Shown piece by piece: positions 12,601-24,907 of a DNA stretch of 64,000 nt. The notes beneath the pieces were generated by a model, which was not told where the DNA came from, did no database searches, and saw only the letters and a program-made list of their open reading frames with translations. Numbering within the stretch: position 1 is the first letter of the stretch; every line of letters begins with the position of its first letter. A program made the position numbers and the translations under genes. Origin of the DNA: Dryas octopetala (taxonomy: Eukaryota; Streptophyta; Magnoliopsida; Rosales; Rosaceae); assembly GCA_963921425.1 (NCBI GenBank), contig OY992833.1:30924698-30988697 (forward strand), given 5' to 3'.

Positions 12601-12852
12601 TCTGTTACATCACAAGACTCGGGCATAAAATTTGAACAGGAGAACAAGAAACTTTCTATTGAGGAGGAGGTTGATCATGTCTATGAGAGACTACAAGCGC
12701 TTGAAGCAGATAGGGAGTTTCTAAAGCATTGCATTAGCTCCTTGAGGAAAGGAGATAAGGGATTAGATCTTCTTCAAGAGATTTTGCAACATCTTCGTGA
12801 TCTGAGAAGTGTGGAAATCCGTCTGAGGAATACAGGAGAGGGTGTCATATAA
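9660..12852 (+). CDS. MyoB-type myosin-binding protein (GTD-binding domain)
   Basis: Membrane receptor that binds the globular tail domain of class XI myosins and links them to vesicles for cytoplasmic streaming. Exons 9660-11058, 11189-11374 and 11462-12852 give 991 residues. The start MAANKFATMLHRNTNK is typical of the family. A long hydrophobic segment follows at about residues 17-45, then PCLWCSRLDH (about 56-65) and further Cys pairs (CEDC, CSCCG) in the juxtamembrane region. The middle is acidic and low in complexity. The GTD-binding coiled coil (formerly DUF593) is at about residues 617-730, starting VEKLKMVLRAERKALNALY. Further coiled coils lie near the C terminus (YERLQALEADREFLKHCI). 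By recall it resembles Arabidopsis MYOB1 (At1g08800) and At1g70750. The 87-base second intron is a multiple of three with no stop, so retention would keep the frame. A possible 3' UTR intron lies at about 12883-12987. Confidence 0.93.
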
Positions 12853-15800
12853 TGACTTTCACTATATGCACCCAAGAATTCATAGGTAAACTATTATAAA
12901 CCTTTATCTCCAAAGTGTGAAAGTCTTTACTAGATTAGATTGGAATTGCAATTGTTAGTTTATTCTGTGTGCTTTTGTATATGCAGATTGCTCCATTCGG
13001 GTTAAAACAGCTGCAAATATAGGAAGAAACACCAATACCACAGTGTTCCAATGATACTTGATACAGGACACAAATGCAATGCTGCAATTTCAACAGTTTC
13101 AATGGGAATTCCCTGGATGGAGAGGGAGGCTCCTGGCATGGTCTGTTTGGTCATCATGGTAGACTACAAATTCAAGTCTGCCAAATTTTACTTATTTTCT
13201 GTTTTTTTTTTTGTGTCCAAGTAAGCCCAAATTTTTGTGGGCTGTGCGCCCATCAACACCTTTTGAAGGAAAAGGAGGATGATAAGCGTATGTGTGTGTA
13301 GGCTAGTGAGGTGAAGCCACCCTGTCAATTGTATGTTGTGAGAAAAGGCCTGGCTTGCAAAGCTGGTGAGATCCAACAAAGATTCCAGTGCCAGGTACAT
13401 AGCATTAGTTTATTAGACAGTTAGAATTAGGACACTCTTTTTTGTCATTTCTTTAAATTTTGTTTGTGGGGGAAAGGAAAGGTAGGGATAGCTAATCCCT
13501 TTTTCTTTCTCATCTTTTGCATCATTTCATCATATGGGGTTTGTTTATTATTTGAGAGGCAAAGTTGAGTTACTTGTATACTACATGTATCCATCTGTTA
13601 GTACATAAAGTGAGTGTTTGTTTATACTGTCTCTGTCTTGGAGTTTACCTTGTTATTGTATTCTTTGTTTTGTAGTTGATGACTCTGATCGATGTGTGAA
13701 AATGTTATACAATAGAAGAAAGACAACTGAGAAAGGAAAAATCGTTTTCAATATGGATTTTGCTTTAAGCATAAAACAACTCTTGGTAGGTATAAGAAAC
13801 CAATAAAATAAGATAATTGCTAAAGACAAGAGTCGGGGGTCTTACAGCTAACAATGGAGAGTGGCTTTAAGGATATTATTGTTGAAGAATATTAAAGCTT
13901 GCAAATGTACTCAATGATTCAGAGAGGCATTTCGTTCATTCAGTGGCAGGGACAACCTAATCATAATTATCAGTCTTTGGGGGTGTTTAACTTATACACT
14001 AAAGTGTGCACGAGCTCAGAGTCAGCATATTGTCCTCTGTAATTCTGTTGTCAATTAAGCACTAATCAAGGGTTGTCTTGGAAATTCTTCTACAGCAAGT
14101 CAGTAAGAAATATTGTGTTTGATTTGTCCCTATTGGCTTTGTCAAAGCATTTCCATTACACCAAATAGTTGGATAGGTCATCAAAGTGTGATGACAGAAT
14201 TAAATTTAGTATATGATCACCTAACATATCCTTAATCAGATATTAATCAGATATTAGTAACCACCTCCCCAAGTTCTAACTTATTCTTTCCACGTGCATT
14301 ACAGGGTTTATTTATTTTCTGATTTGTATGATGGCAGCCTTTCTTTTCTTTATGTAGAATATGCTGCTTTAATTGCTCTAATTATTATTACACAAAGGAC
14401 CTGGATCCTCTAATTATTATTACAAACATGGATCGATCATACATGGTTTACTGACTTTCGGCGGTGCTTGAAAGATAAACAAACGATACTCTAATTAGGT
14501 TGGCAGGTTTCATTATTGTGGCCATGCTAATCATACCCAATCATATTTTTTAAGAAAATATATGAAAAAAGAAAAAGATTAGGGCTGCTCTGCTCTGCTA
14601 GCTTAATAAGAAATTTAGAATTAATAGTTGGACAACTCAAAAACTCTCTGATCCAACATTAATTCTCAGCCAGCATTCAGCAATGGCATGCACCAACATG
14701 GGACCCGCATAGAGGCAAATCAGCCTTGTTCTTCTCCAGCCCATATTTATAAAATGCAACCAAAAGTTGATTTTAAGAAAACTTTAACTTGGAGTCTATA
14801 TCAGTACGTGGTTTCATTATTAATGTGTTGAATTGTTGGTTAATTCAAGTGTGTTCTCATCAAGTTTTCATTACGTGGGGACAAAGGAGTGTTGGCAAAA
14901 TTTACAGGAATCTACCCCGGCCGCCATGCATACGCATAATCACAGATTTGTAAGAGGGGGAGAACCTAAAGGCTAAAGCAAATGTTAGGAGATTGGTTTT
15001 GTAGTCAAAGCTAATTTTTCTCCATTGCAACCACTCCCTTGTCTTTTAACCATTCCTAATTAAGACGTGGGAAACAGATCGACAACTAGGACATGTTTAT
15101 AGAATTAGTCAGACATATTTTGAAAAGTTTATTCTTTTCAAAATCAGTGAAGAGGAAAAGTGAAATAATGAATTTGAATTAAAATATGCTAAGGATTTGA
15201 TCCTTCTTAATGTAACTAAACAAAAATCACTCTTTTAATTTGTTAACATCAAAGAGAGAAAGGAGAGAATATGTCATCTAGACCCAGTTATGTTTTGTTC
15301 ATAAGAGGTGATTAATTACTTACAATCCTAATTATGAATTTACAATCCTTATTCCTTACGGACCTTACCTAGACCATATTAACATATGCAGTTTTCTCTC
15401 TATATTTTCGTCTAATTTGAAGATACATTTGGAAAAACAGTTAAATTTGGAAAATGCTCTCTAATATTAAAGTTAAAATTTTTCCTTTTTTTTTTTTTTT
15501 TTTTTTTTTCGAAGTTCTAGTCTAAAACTTGATGGATGAGAATTTGGGAAGCTTAATCTATTTAATTTTATTTGGAAAAATTTTGAGAAAATTAAAAAAA
15601 TGATTAGAATTGTATTTTCTGTTATTTTCTTTCAATTTGTAATTTAAGAAAAGTTGAGAATGAGAAGAGATTCTCTTACAAACTTATATAAGTAAAAAAA
15701 AGGTTTAATGTTATCACTTCCACAATTCACTCACTGCTTTCGTCACATGAAGGCATGAAGCAAAGCAGGAGTTGATTTAAAAATACTTTTGACTTTTCTT

Positions 15801-16109
15801 TCTCTATAGAATCAAAATAAAAAAATAATTATAAAATCTACAGCAAGTCAATACGAGGTCAGTGGGTCAACACGCCCAATGCTTCAAAATTTCTCTGTTT
15901 CAGTTCATATACCTCTTAAACAAAACAGAAACCGAGAAAAAATTAATAAACATCAAAATCCACACAATCGTATTCACCACCTTCACCTTCACCTTCACCA
16001 CCAACACCCCCCCCTTATTCAGAGAAAACGAAGTCTCACACGCCCCCTTAAAATCTCCGTTAATTTTCTTGTGTTCCTTTATGGGCTGTTCTAAAATTCA
16101 CAGAAAACA
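12853..16109. other. MyoB 3' UTR, intergenic DNA and kinase promoter
   Basis: The first several hundred bases are probably MyoB 3' UTR, with a plausible UTR intron between a GTAAAC donor near 12883 and a TATGCAG acceptor near 12987. The rest is AT-rich with a long T tract (about 15488-15510) and no supported gene. The last 250 bases are the probable leader of the next gene and contain an upstream ORF overlapping its start codon. Confidence 0.6.
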
Positions 16110-16113
16110 ATGA
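16081..16113 (+). promoter_or_regulatory. Upstream ORF overlapping the kinase start codon
   Basis: A ten-codon reading frame ([10 protein letters not shown]) starts at 16081 and stops with TGA at 16111-16113, overlapping the kinase ATG (16110-16112) in the arrangement ATGA. In the same frame an upstream ATG at 15862 could extend it to 83 codons. If transcribed, it could reduce or couple initiation at the main start. Whether the leader reaches this far is not known. Confidence 0.5.
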
Positions 16114-19100
16114 CCAAGTCCAAGAATTTCCTTAACAATCTCATCAAAACCTTTGGCTTCGGCTCAAGTAAAGGTAACCCAACGAAACCCAGTTTGCAAT
16201 TTCTTGTATTTCAGTCATCTGCTACTTGTACCATATGATTGATGCTTTTGCTCTGTTTCGTTTGATCAGAGGGACAGAATGAAGAGGACTTGGAGAAGAT
16301 TGCTGCACAGGAACAGAAGGTTTTCGCTTTTGAAACTTTGGTTGCTGCTACGAAGGATTTTCACCCCAGTCATAAGCTCGGAGAAGGCGGTTTTGGACCC
16401 GTTTACAAGGTAGATCTGCTTATCTTTTAGTTTGACCAGTCTGTTTGGTTGCTGAGAAAATTGTGGGAAATGAATTTAATGGGTCAAGGTTTTCCACAAA
16501 TCATTTTTGGGCGGCCTTTGGAAACAAAGAAAGCAAGTAAGCGGTTCATTGTTTCTTTTTAGTGAATATTGTAATTTACGTTAGTGTTAGTGTTCACTAT
16601 TCACTGAATGTCTGAAAAAATTATGTATAGAAATGTCAGAAAATATCAAACTTGCATCCTTTATAATTGTTGCTTATAGTGTTTAAAAGGTTATCTTTCA
16701 TTTCTTTTTTCTTTTTATTCTGTGGCAGCTGCAAGTTAAAAAATGGGATGTGGTCCTTTCGAAGATGGAATTCGACATGGCTATTAATTAATAAGAAACA
16801 CAAACTTAGCTTAATTATCCAACTCAATCATATACACTCTTAGGCAGGGCTTCCTCAACTCACAACTTTCTTTTAAACCATTTTCTTGGGTGTTAAGGCT
16901 TTAATATATTTTTGCGATAATTGAAAGATTATATCAACAATATAATGGGGAATGGTTATCACCATTGTAGTGTGCATGTATGTCTTTCACTTCATTAGGT
17001 AAACACCAAAGATTATAAGTTGGTAACTAAACTATAAATTCCTGTTACATTTGTCTCCTTGATTACATAGGTACCTTGTGGGTTGTGACTAGAAATTCCA
17101 CCGAGCTTTTTCCTTGTTAACTATACCTTTAAATCCTCAAGGGGAAGCTATTTTCTAGTTCCTCTTGCCCAAACGGGGCAACTGATGCATCTTCCAACTT
17201 GTGTGGTGCTTTTTTTTTTTTTTTTTTTTCAGGGGAAGTTGGATGATGGAAGAGAAATTGCTGTGAAGAAGCTGTCACAAAGTTCAAATCAGGGAAAGAA
17301 AGAGTTCATGAATGAGGCCAAGTTGCTGGCTCGTGTGCAGCACCGCAATGTCGTAAATTTGTTGGGCTATTGTGTACATGGGGTAGAGAAACTACTTGTT
17401 TATGAGTATGTCATAAATGAGAGCCTGGACAAGCTTCTCTTCAGTAAGTACTGGTTAATCCTGCTGCACTCATTTACCTTGAGATGTTTAGTTGACAACT
17501 GAATGAAGCACAATGAATAGTTCAATCATGTTTGGGTTTTATTTGTATATTAGCACAAATCCTTTTGTATTTGATTCAAAAATGGATCTTTTTGAAGTAT
17601 CAGATCTACTACAAACTGTGCTGTTTGTCTGTTATATAATTCAGAAACCTTGTTTTCTCTATTTACTTAGTCCATATTAATTTCCATCTTAAACAACTTT
17701 TATTCTACTTTGTCTCTAGTTTTATTAATTTTGCAAGGCTTTTTTATTCTAAATATATTTTTATACACACTTAATATCAAGGAAATATCATTGTCACATC
17801 ATATCTACTTTGAAGCAACATTTCCATGATTAAATAAATTATTCCTTGGCACTTACGCATCTGTTAATTATGATGTCATTATGATGTCATTAGCCTATTT
17901 TTCAAATTTAAACGTAATTTTGTGATCTTGCTTTTCTTCTTTCCCCTGAGTTTGTCATTTTGATTTAAACCTTGTGAAGGAGATGGCTCCAAGACCTTGA
18001 CTTTATCTATGTTTACTTAGCCCAAGCAACCAACAGAAGTTTCTGACTTCTGACACAACCTTGCCAGCTCACAACTATCTACACCATTTCGTCAACCCCC
18101 ATGACTTAAACCACTAAATTGATGAATATAGATGCATAATATATATATATTAATGCGATAGCTAGTTATCATACTTGTTTTACTTTTATCTGTGTGAAAG
18201 CATGATCAATAGACCTAGTGCTCATACTGACACTGATTTTTATGGTCTTGATACAGAATCGAATAGACGAGAGGAGCTTGACTGGAAACGGAGGTATGAT
18301 ATAATATGTGGCATTGCAAGGGGCTTGCTATACCTTCATGAAGACTCACACAATTGTATTATACACCGGGATATCAAAGCCAGCAATATTCTACTTGATG
18401 ATAAGTGGGTCCCCAAGATTGCTGATTTTGGCATGGCCCGCCTCTTTCCTGAAGATCAAACACATGTCAATACCCGTGTAGCTGGCACCAAGTAAGTTTT
18501 CTTGTGCCCTATTATTTATATGTTAATATGTGATATAGTCGGAGACGCCAAGCTATTGGGACATATGTGGTTTACTTGATTTTAAAATAGGCCTTTTTAA
18601 TATGCTTCAAACAGTGGGTATATGGCTCCAGAGTATGTCATGCATGGACATTTATCAGTGAAGGCCGACGTGTTTAGCTTTGGGGTTTTGGTTTTGGAGC
18701 TGATCAGCGGGCAAAGGAATTCATCATTCAACTTAAATGTTGATGCGCAGAATCTACTTGATTGGGTAAGATTATAGATCAAGACTATCATTTGATGAGC
18801 CAAAGTGTAAGCGTACTCTGGCGTGGTCAAGCTGAGCTGTTTGTACCATAGTTTTGGTGGACTCAGTCTCGTTGCATGTCCTTGCCCTGTTCCTGAAGAT
18901 AAGTCCTAGTCCACATCATACATGATGTATTAGGTTTCATTGAACATTTATGGATAAATAAACATCAGGGAAGACATCCATACTTAAAATCATAGAACTT
19001 TTGGCCCACCCTATGGGTCAAAATTTATGGTCACCCAATATCTAGGACTTAGTCAAAGTAGTGGGTGACATGATCCAAAGAAAAATTGATATATAGATTC

Positions 19101-19764
19101 TGCATCACATTACCATAGGAAAAGTCTTTTTGAGAAACTAAGGCCTGTTTGGTTCCTTTCAAAAATAAAATAAAACAGTTTTCTGACACTAAAATCATGA
19201 AAACATCAAAACAATGCAAAACAGGCAAGTTTCTGAAGCATTTTGCAGAAAAACAATCTTGAGAACAGAAACATCAGAACAATGCATTCAAAATTTGTTT
19301 TCAGTTTTCAGTTCAGAGACTATAAACTTTATTGAGATTATTTTGTACCAATAAGCCTAAGCATATGTTGTTAACTGTGGGTGCAGGCATACAAGCTTTA
19401 CAAGAAAGGGAGGAGCTTGGAGCTTATGGACCTGACATTAGCATCATCCGCAGTCACAGAGCAAGTAGCAATGTGCATTCAAATGGGGTTGCTATGCATA
19501 CAAGGTGATCCCCTACTGAGACCCACTATGCATCGTGTGGTCGTGATCCTATCCAAGAAACCAAGCAATCTGGAGGAGCCAACTAGACCAGGAATACCTG
19601 GATCAAGATATAGAAGATCTCGCAGACCAGTAGGACTATCTTCCACTTTAGGAACTTCTTGTGAATCTAATACCCATACATCTGATTCGAGCTTTACTGC
19701 AACTGGAACCAGTTCAGCAACCCCTGGACTAGACCCTCGTGGGAAACGTCCAGTGGAAAGTTAG
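16110..19764 (+). CDS. Receptor-like cytoplasmic kinase, CRK43-like
   Basis: Ser/Thr kinase of the cysteine-rich RLK (DUF26) clade but with no ectodomain, signal peptide or membrane segment. Exons 16110-16173, 16270-16409, 17233-17443, 18257-18491, 18615-18765 and 19387-19764 give 392 residues. The start [20 protein letters not shown] matches short-N-terminus members. All kinase motifs are present: Gly loop [15 protein letters not shown] lysine, EAKLLA glutamate, catalytic [18 protein letters not shown], and the terminal subdomain arginine in LLRPTM. RD-type activation loop, so probably active. The C-terminal tail is Ser/Thr-rich. Introns are long; the third holds poly-T near 17211-17230, and the last contains a Tourist-like MITE ending 29 bases before the acceptor AG. 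By recall it corresponds to At1g70740 (CRK43), which also lies next to a MyoB and a PGM gene. The substrate is unknown. Confidence 0.9.
19142..19357. mobile_element. Tourist-like MITE in the last kinase intron
   Basis: The 216-base element starts GGCCTGTTTGGTTCC and ends CCAATAAGCC, whose complement GGCTTATTGG is a diverged terminal inverted repeat. It is flanked by TAA at 19139-19141 and 19358-19360, the three-base TWA duplication typical of PIF/Harbinger elements. No coding capacity. Its right end lies 29 bases upstream of the last exon. Confidence 0.65.
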
Positions 19765-21911
19765 GTGGTGCTCCTCATCCTTATAGGAGGTTTTGGTTAT
19801 TCTTTTTGTATTATAGAAATGTATAATTTGTCTAATACAATGTAAAAAGTTAAAAGGTGAAGATGAGTTAGGTAACGGTTGCCAACATGTTGTTGAACTC
19901 CAATTCTTTTATATCTACAACAGTTCAAGAGAAGGGCTTACAGATTTACGATCAATCTGCGTGAAGTAGAATCTGTCTTGTCTTATTACCAAAACTCTTA
20001 TTAAAATCATCTTAGAGTTGAAAACTAAAAAGATAAATAAATAAATAGAAAATTAGAATTAAATATCAAATATCAATAGTTCTTCAATAAAGCAGCAAGC
20101 CACTAATTTTTTTTAGTTAAGGTACTAATTTAGAGTAAGACATTTTGGATTAGGTCACAAATCAGTTTGTTATATAGTTGTGACTATTGAACAGTCACAG
20201 TTGTGATTAAACTGTGACTGTTTCAAATTTATAAAAATTTAAAATTTTTAAGAGTTTAATACTTTTGATTTAGGCTTGAGGGATGAAGTCATATAACTCA
20301 AAAACTAAACATTAAAGTTTAAGCCTTACAAATATTGAAAAAACAACAAATCATTAAAAAAGTTATGATTGTTAGACAGTCACAGTTCGATATAACAATA
20401 TTTTTTAAAATTAGTACCTAAACTGAAATTTAATACCTAAAGTAAAATGACATAAATGTTTTAGTAGTTAAAATGAAAAAATATTATAATTTGATTTTAA
20501 ATTAACGGACCTATAAATAAAACTTAGTACCTAGTATTAGTTGGGCTACTTGTACGATTGGCTATGAACCTCAATATCCAAAGAGTCATTTGCATGATTT
20601 TGCTTTCTGAATTTGGGCCTGTTCACAAGTGTTGTGGGCTTCAAATCTTGTAGGAGTTTTAGGGGTGGCCGGGACATTAAGAAAAAGTGTCGGAGGTGTG
20701 AATTGTAATTTGCACGAAAAAACAGAAAAATACTCACACTCAAATATGTATGAACAGCATGTTGTCATCTGACACGTGTTCAACACCAAGACGTTAGTTC
20801 ACGAGAAGTGTCAGTACTCTTGGTAGCTGAGTAGTCTACTAATGTGAATCAACAACAATAAATAATCCCATATACGTTTGCACAACCACATCAGCAAGTA
20901 AAATTAATTAAGATAAGTGAAGCATCATCATCCATGGTGAACCTTTGAATTAAAATTAATTAACATGGTTCTGATTTAAAATCATTGCACGGTGTCTCAA
21001 CCTTTGAATTTTGAGAAGAGGGCTCTCTGTGTTGGTGTACCAATGGTGGAGTGTAGACTATACCACCTGATCCCAAAGTCAATACCAAGCCCACCACTCA
21101 TTCGATTTCTTTCTTTTAAGGTAGCGGCAGCCCTGACTGACTACTCATCGTAGAAACACATGCTCGGCATATGTATACAGACATTTCTCTCGGACCTCCA
21201 CCTGTCACCTGTGTGGTCTGTGGTGGACTGGACCACACATGATCACACCACCCCGGGTCCTCAAGCGGGCCCCACTCTCCGCACTTGGATGCTGGATCTG
21301 ATGAGAGAGCCATTTGAATCCCAAAGAATCAAGCACGGTCGCCTCCATCTAGGCTTGATGACATGTCGCCTTGCTACTGATTCAAACACTTTAAGGTCTA
21401 GTGGCCAAACAAAAAACACTTTAAGGTCTAGCACTTCTTTACTATTTTGGCCAATCAAGTTCTGAGTGTAGCAAAAGTAAACAGATCAGAGGCCTATCTA
21501 AACCCTCACCCGAATGATTCGAAACGCTTTGGACAAGAAACGATTCAAACTGTGGGACAATTGCGTAATTACGTAACACCAACACAAACACAAATTTCGG
21601 AAACCCAATTGAGTCCCTCTCTGACCATGTCATCGATCCGTGTAACACCAAGTAAAGTAACTAAGGACCGTCGGATCATAACCCAAACTCCCATTCCCCA
21701 GCCGTCGGATCTCTCCCGAAGCTCTATCATCCTCTTCACTTTTCCCTCGATCGGATCGTCAAAGAAAACCCACCTTTTAAATCCTTCTACTCTTCACCCA
21801 CCTTCTCTGCCTCCATTTCCCACCAAACAAACAGTCTCTTTGTCCCTCACAAATAAACAGTCGCAGTCTCAGTCTCAGTCTCTCAGTCTCTAGACTCTCT
21901 ACAGAGCTCCC
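19765..21911. other. Intergenic region before HMGA
   Basis: Kinase 3' UTR, then AT-rich DNA. An inverted-repeat-rich patch at about 20116-20534 has AGGTACTAA-like motifs at both ends and a perfect 10-base stem at 20192-20220; this may be a degraded MITE, but no target duplication was found. A direct repeat of ACACTTTAAGGTCTAG occurs near 21387 and 21416. The last 300 bases are C/T-rich and are the probable HMGA promoter and leader. Confidence 0.55.
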
Positions 21912-22595
21912 ATGGCGACTGACAACAACACCAGTAACCCACCAGCTCCGCCTCTCCCAGCTCCCTCTCTCCCACAGTACCCAGAGGTACCCTAAATTTT
22001 CCTCCATTTTCTCTAATTTTCTTTTTCTCACCACCCAAACACTTATATTCACTTAATTTCAGCTGGGTTTTTCTTATTTTTATGGTTTTTTGTTCTTGTT
22101 TCTTTCTTCCAGATGATTATGGCGGCGATCGAGGCCCTGAACGACAGTAACGGGTCGAACAAGTCGGCAATCGCAAAGTACATCGAGTCCACCTACGGAG
22201 ATCTACCACCAGCTCACTCCACGCTGCTGCAGCACCACCTCAACAAGATGAAGCAGAGTGGTGAGCTCGTCTTGGTCAAGAACAACTACATGAAACCCGA
22301 CCCGAACGCACCGCCCAAGAGGGGTCGCGGCCGACCCCCCAAGCCCAAGGTCCCACTCCCGCCTGGAACCGTGGTCTCGCCACCCAGACCACGTGGCCGC
22401 CCCCCCAAGCCCAGAGACCCATTTGCACCACTACCCGAACCCAAGAGCCCGACCGGTACTGGAAGGCCACGTGGCCGCCCTCCCAAGAAGGCCAAGACGG
22501 CTCCGGCTTCCGCTCCAGCTCCAGCTACTGGCGCGCCGAGAGGGAGAGGCAGGCCGCCTAAGGTCAAGCCAGCTGTGGCGCCGGTTGGCTGTTGA
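21912..22595 (+). CDS. HMGA: HMGA-type protein: linker-histone fold plus four AT-hooks
   Basis: Nuclear architectural protein that binds the minor groove of AT-rich DNA. Two exons, 21912-21986 and 22113-22595, give 185 residues. After a proline-rich leader, residues about 20-90 form the H1/H5 globular winged-helix domain (EMIMAAIEALND, SNKSAIAKYIESTYGDLP, LLQHHLNKMKQSGELVLVK). Four AT-hooks follow with the RGRPP core (KRGRGRPPKPK, RPRGRPPKPR, RPRGRPPKKAK, RGRGRPPKVK), separated by proline/alanine linkers. The coding region is clearly GC-richer than its surroundings. By recall it is the homologue of Arabidopsis HMGA (At1g14900), whose neighbour At1g14910 is an ANTH protein like the one at the window start. 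Overlapping antisense ORFs are shadows of the GC-rich AT-hook region. Confidence 0.94.
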
Positions 22596-24031
22596 GTCAT
22601 CTTCTCTCAGACAGCTAGAGAGAGAAAAAGGGAGAGCGTTAGTTTTTTTTTTTTTTGTAATTTTTAAGTGTGTTAAAATTTAGTTTTCGGCTAATTGATG
22701 GTTTAGCAGTATTGTTACTATCTTTGTCTTTAATTTTGTTTTTTAGTGGATCACGTGGTTCGTGCTGTAACTGTAAGGTTGTAATGTGGGTTTGGGGCTT
22801 GGAGGGTCTGGTCTTAATATAATGTGACTGTAATTGCCATGTAAATTTTTCAGCGGCTACTTAGGCTTTTCTGCCTTTTGCCTCTCTCTAGGAAAAAAAA
22901 AAAAGGGTTAATTGAAATGAGACTGATTCTGATTACTTTTTTGCCTCTTTAACGCTTTACCTTTCGACGTGGTGGGATGTGGTTGGTTTTTGTACGAGTA
23001 GCTGTGCTTTGCTTTGCTTGATTGAGTAAAAAACATTAATGGTGAAAAATAAATGAAAGCGTAGAAAAGATGTAAGGTGCTTCAGGTTTTTTAAAGGGGG
23101 GGGGGGGTATACTGTATACATGATGCTTTTTCAGTTTTAAAATCTGTGGAACCTTTACAGGTAATGTTGTGTAGTTAATACCAGCATCTTGGCATCTTGC
23201 CTTTACTATTGCACGCCTAAGAAATTCGTTTTCAAAATATAAAAGAAATTATTCAAGTAGGGTTTCTATCGTTTTTTATTTTTATTGGCGGTGAGAAATT
23301 TCAAATTTCAGACCTTAACAGCATACATTGTACCAACCAACTAGTAGTTAGAAGCTGAAATTGTCTTTTTAAGGCGCTTGTCCACCGTTAGTTATATCTG
23401 AATCTAACTTATAAGCGATATGGTATTAATAGGCATGCAATATTACAATGGCTTAACACTTGTTTTGGTTCTAAACTTCTAATTGGTACATTATCTTATT
23501 AGTTTGTATAAAGATATGAACTGAGGACAAAAAGATCATTAAAACAAAACAAATCAATTGTGGTTCCATCAATGATGCTTGTCTTTTATGTGAAAAAAGG
23601 TTTATTCAATTTCAATGGACGGTGGCAACGAAATTGATTGTATATGTGAAGATGGTTGCCATTTCAAGTTGTCAACACCTCTTTTACTCATTAGTCATTA
23701 CACACTTTTAATTTTGTAATTTTTATAAGGAATTAATGTCATTTTTCTCCTCTGACTATTATATTTGTATCAGTTTGTTCCTTAAATTTTTAATTTGGAA
23801 AATTAAGGACCTTAATTTTTCAATTTTGCCAATTGAAGTTATTTTGTCAATTTACACATTTTTTTATCCTAAATGTTGGGATGATCAACCAAAATTTAGC
23901 AAGAAATTAAAGAGAAAAAAATGGTAAGATCTAAATGGAAGAGACCATTTTGCCCTCAAAGATTTGGATGAAAAATGTGTAAATTTTCGGAAGAACCTCA
24001 ATTGGCAAAATTGAAAAAGTCAGGATCCTTA

Positions 24032-24907
24032 GGGCCCGTCTGGTAATGTTTTAGAACAATTTTTTAAAAACTGTATTATAAAATGAAAATGACAAATTAA
24101 ATTTTGCATTCTCAAAATATGAGAAGGCGTCTGGTAGCGTAATTGAAAAACAATTATATAAAACAAAAATAATGAAAACACATTTGATATTAACCAATTA
24201 TTACAACCAAATAATTATATTCACAAAAAATATTAATTATAAATTATTATTAACCAATTTCATAAAATATATAATTAAAAAAAAAATTTTATAAAACCCA
24301 ACCCACATCAACTGGCATGACTACTTTGGAGGTGGAAGAGTTGTTGGTGACCGTATTATTAATGGAAACAATACTGCAAGCACCTATGATCTAGTTTTAC
24401 GTGTATTTTTTCTATGTAAGGGTTGTTAAGGCTCGTGAGCTTCCTACTATGGATGTTACGGGGAGTCTTGATCCATTTATTGAAGCGAGAATTAGAAACT
24501 ATAGAGGGATTACAAAGTATATATTTTGAGAGATGGGTAGAGAGAGAGAAAAAGAAATAAAGGAATAGATGAGAGATGAAGAGAGATGGGTGAGGTGGGC
24601 AGCGGCAGGGGGTAGGGCTGCCGCCGAAAGTGGGTCTGGCTAGGTGGGGAGGAAGTGCAGATCACATGTTTTTTAATTTTTTTTTTTTCAGTTGTAAATT
24701 TTTTTATATTTGTATATGTGTTCTCTATGTTTTCTAAATTTACTGAAAATATCATATAGTTGTTTTCTGAATTTACACTGTAAACTAAAAATTATATTTT
24801 GTATTTTTCAAAAACGGTTTTCTCAATATAGCAACCAAACGCATTTTTATCATTTTTTGAATTTGTAAAATGAAAAACCGTTTTGTAAAACGTTACCAAA
24901 CGCACCA
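24032..24907. mobile_element. Tourist/Harbinger-like element carrying a captured C2-domain fragment
   Basis: This 876-base element interrupts the right arm of the MITE at 23727-24986. It starts GGGCCCGTCTGGTAATG and its right end reads, in complement, TGGTGCGTTTGGTAACG. It is flanked by TTA at 24029-24031 and 24908-24910, the PIF/Harbinger-type duplication; removing the element and one TTA restores the arm of the outer hairpin. The interior holds a gene fragment (24319-24530) rather than transposase, so it is non-autonomous. Confidence 0.75.
24319..24530 (+). pseudogene. MCTP-like C2-domain gene fragment (captured)
   Basis: Translation in one frame gives FGGGRVVGDRIINGN then TASTYDLV. After a one-base frame change it continues FYVRVVKARELPTMDVTG, SLDPFIEARI and NYRGITKY before a stop. 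This matches the linker and beginning of a C2 domain of plant multiple-C2-and-transmembrane-region proteins (MCTP/QUIRKY/FTIP group), where STYDLVE, YVRVVKARDLP, GS.DP and NYKGIT are the usual landmarks. The fragment covers only part of one domain, is frame-broken and lies wholly inside the Tourist-like element, so it is a captured pseudogene piece. Confidence 0.7.

Noticed and set aside
22276..22600. Long antisense ORFs across HMGA (glycine- and tryptophan-rich)
   Set aside because: They are shadows of the GC-rich AT-hook exon; the plus-strand frame encodes a complete known family.
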